This document shows positions 61,809 through 64,000 of a stretch of 64,000 nt of DNA, in pieces. Made by a program: the position numbers and the translations under genes. How positions within the stretch are numbered: the first letter of the stretch is position 1; the number at the start of each line of letters is the position of its first letter. The stretch spans positions 2,542,001 to 2,606,000 of the forward strand of contig JAUCEF010000011.1 in NCBI GenBank assembly GCA_033558025.1, given 5' to 3'. Below the pieces are notes generated by a model. It was not told where the DNA came from. It did not search any database and saw only the letters and a program-made list of their open reading frames with translations. This stretch comes from Phytophthora sp. 'mugwort' (taxonomy: Eukaryota; Oomycota; Peronosporomycetes; Peronosporales; Peronosporaceae).

Positions 61809-63094
61809 TACGTGACTATTTTCCGTGATGAGATTACAACTGAACATGTAATTGGTTGCTCAATAGTACCTAGTAAATTACATGTAATTAATTTCGGATA
61901 CCTAGTTATTTCCGAAGATAAGGCTCGAACTTTGTCAAGCTTTTATTCACTGTGACCGCTGCAAAAAGCTTTTAACTTACCAAAATCGAAATCAGGTATC
62001 CAAACGGGAACTTATTATCTAAATGGCAAGATATTAGGGTGCTGAAGTGGGAATCAAAATGTATTCTTGGTGTTTTAAAAACGTGCAAATACGTCGGGTT
62101 CAAAACTTCGTTAATTGCCCCATCGCTCAGTGCTAGTAATCGGTCTACTTCATCGATGGGATCTTGGGGAGGTTTAAGCCACTGTGCGATGTCCGTCGTT
62201 AAACATTACATAGCTAGCAATGCGTGCCGACAGGTAACACAAGAGACCAGAAGGTAGTTTTGTTGGCTTGTTTTCAAGTGGGATGCCAGATTGCAGCCAA
62301 CCCCAGCCAATGCGCTAAGTGGCTCACTGCGTACTTTGTATGTGGTTCATCCGACAGAGCACACGAACGGAACTGCTGGATCTTCATCTCCAAAAGCGAG
62401 GTGTGACTGGAGCTGGTGCCAACTGGCCTCACGACATATCCTCTCACGTCAAGACGACGAAATCGCCTTTTGACGAATGGAAATCTTGGGCGAGGTCCAG
62501 CTCATCGTGTATTGGTCAATTACAGTTTGTTTACGTCTTATCACAGTTTGCTCGGCAAACTTTCGCGTAAAGAAAACCCCATTGGAAAATTCGGTCAGAA
62601 AAAGTTATGGCTGCATTAACAGGGTGACCGATCTCATTCTGCCAGTACAAGAGTAGGGCCTACCGACCATCACGCCGTTTCTCGGATGTTGGTATCACGC
62701 AAGAAATGCTTACTGGGTTTTGTTCAGCCAGCTCATAAACCTTTGTTTGTTGGGGCTACGAGTACGAGTAGAATTCGTGAAACTGGAGGATAATCGTCCA
62801 ATTCTTGAGCGCAGTGCTCCTACACTGTGCGACAAAATGTTCCAGAGACCTACATATTTACCCATATCTCAGCTTCTAGAAGGAGTTACAGCATGCTATT
62901 TAGATATGTTGCTCTAATCAAACTACGTAAACGTGGGTTTGTGACGCGGAGTTAGATTTCTAAGCGCGTCGATAGGCTGATATACAACTAACTAAATCTT
63001 ACACCGCAACAATGCTTTCGGACAATTTAATATCTTGGTTTTAATCTGGTGAATGAATGAACGTAATTAGATGCCTATCGCGTTTTACTGTATT
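61809..63094. other. No supported gene
   Basis: AT-rich sequence with a direct repeat of ACATGTAATT (about 61844 and 61884), the second within a 14-bp palindrome. Overlapping short frames at 62039-62917 have no recognisable motif and may be transposon debris. Confidence 0.4.
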
Positions 63095-64000
63095 TTACTA
63101 TGGGGCGCTGGCCCCCATCACGTCCGAAGAGCGTGGAAGGATCAAGGGCCTCTACGAGCCTGGACGGGGGTCAGGGCGATCGCGCGGCGGACCCAGAGGT
63201 CGCCAGACGGGGTGAGCTACGTGCTGCGCACCACAGACAAGAAACCCGTCAAGTGCATAAGTGCATAAGGCCGAAGAGCCTCACAGATCACTAGTGTCGA
63301 CAAATTGTGCGGGGGGGGGGAACTTTTCAATTTCGCAGTTGAAGGCTACGAACGCGGTTGAATGCTGCGTACGTAGTATTCAGAGCCTTCTGGCTAGTGT
63401 CGATTTCCTTGTTTTTTTATTCAAAAATGGACAGAACGCTCCCCCTCACGCAGGAACACAAAGCGGAACGTCTTAATTTTGCGGAGAGGCTGTCCTCAGC
63501 TGCTCAAAAAAGGATTGTATGGCCTTTAATATTTTTTTTCGACGAGAATGTTTTTATCTGGGCGAACCTGATGGCTAAAACACTATTGGAGTGATTTACG
63601 GCGTCCACCGTGGAACTAGTTGGCCCGTCAGAGTGGCGGTGGATCTCTTATGGTATGGGGGCATTTGGAGCCAAGGGCACGTCAGAGTTGGTCGCTCTGG
63701 AGGGGCGCCAGAACTCGCGGGACTATATCTATACGGTCTCAGACCACTTGATCCCGTTTGCGCACGCAACCTACGGAACGGATTTCGTCTACATGCAAGA
63801 CAACGCCTCCATTCGTGAATTGGACAAACGCATCGTGAACTAACGAGGCACTGCATACGAGGTATAATGATGTCGCTATGCTGGTGGAAATCGTGTAAGA
63901 AGACTTCCAAAGAGAACCCTGCTGATTCGGAGCTGCTTCGATGCTCGAACGTCACAAAGTATGAGAACCCGATCCACCAGGCTTGTTGCACGGATCTGCT
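63095..64000 (+). pseudogene. Tc1-like transposase relic (runs to the right edge)
   Basis: Plus-strand pieces in Tc1 order. ITSEERGRIKGLYEPGR with RRTQRSPDGVSYVLRTTDKKP (about 63115-63255) is the helix-turn-helix. LTQEHKAERLNFAERLSSAAQKRIVW then FDENVF (about 63440-63560) is the first catalytic region, with Asp. GAFGAKGTSELVALEGRQNSRDYIYTV (about 63657-63740) then FVYMQDNASI (about 63785-63815) holds the second catalytic Asp. Several frameshifts are present. No terminal repeats were found, and the right end lies beyond the window or has decayed. Confidence 0.75.

Noticed and set aside
1..64000. CRISPR array, bacterial operons, rRNA
   Set aside because: Introns, mitochondrial presequences and eukaryotic transposons show a nuclear genome. 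No regularly spaced repeats or rRNA stretches were seen.
1..64000. RXLR or Crinkler effector genes
   Set aside because: I looked for a signal peptide followed by RXLR/EER or LFLAK motifs among the plausible frames and found none.

Overview
The window looks like nuclear DNA of an oomycete, most likely Phytophthora or a close relative. Introns are few and short (71 to 149 bp) with GT..AG ends, and one has a TACTAAC branch site. Host genes are compact and GC-rich in third positions. The repeats are typical of oomycete genomes: pogo/Tc1/mariner DNA elements, hAT, a MULE, Ty3/gypsy and an LTR. Species cannot be fixed from sequence alone.

Layout. 1-10.2 kb: a family of multi-pass membrane proteins with a C-terminal leucine-rich ectodomain. 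Copy A is broken, copy B has a single in-frame stop, and copy C is intact. A truncated ABCG/PDR transporter lies among them, with a small piece of the same family at its 5' end. 10.3 kb: pterin-4a-carbinolamine dehydratase. 11-18.2 kb: decayed hAT, pogo-like and gypsy elements. 18.2-20.5 kb: a T-rich, foreign-looking island with a major capsid protein gene of the Polinton-like virus (PLV) type, an ExoX-C-like two-repeat ORF and an unknown ORF. 20.9-21.4 kb: a fifth, 5'-only fragment of the membrane-LRR family. 22.2-23.7 kb: a small conserved-looking protein and the mitochondrial Rieske protein, divergently arranged. 24.2-31.4 kb: a complete-length pogo-like element next to a large MULE whose transposase is followed by a Ulp1-type protease, with an LTR inside it. 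32-35.1 kb: two more decayed membrane-LRR copies. 35.8-36.7 kb: a four-exon Rab GTPase. 39.2-59 kb: a gene-dense host block. 59.7-64 kb: a mariner-like element with a coding minisatellite, and a Tc1-like relic running off the edge.

The gene-dense block holds a low-complexity protein, a 1,806-aa ankyrin protein, three HTH/SANT-like/coiled-coil proteins resembling CENP-B/Tc5-type DNA-binding proteins, two RluA-type pseudouridine synthases, an ankyrin-TPR protein, a DJ-1/PfpI protein, an unknown acidic protein and a BTB(T1) protein. Within it, a divergent gene pair (pseudouridine synthase plus HTH protein, about 2.45 kb) is present twice in inverted orientation, almost identical, around a 3.1-kb spacer that carries the ankyrin-TPR and DJ-1 genes.

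The strongest unusual signals are the PLV-type capsid gene spliced against a gypsy fragment, the near-identical inverted duplication whose breakpoints fall inside the last codons of both genes, the lineage-specific membrane-LRR family, and the MULE with a Ulp1 protease. No tRNA, rRNA or CRISPR was recognised by eye.
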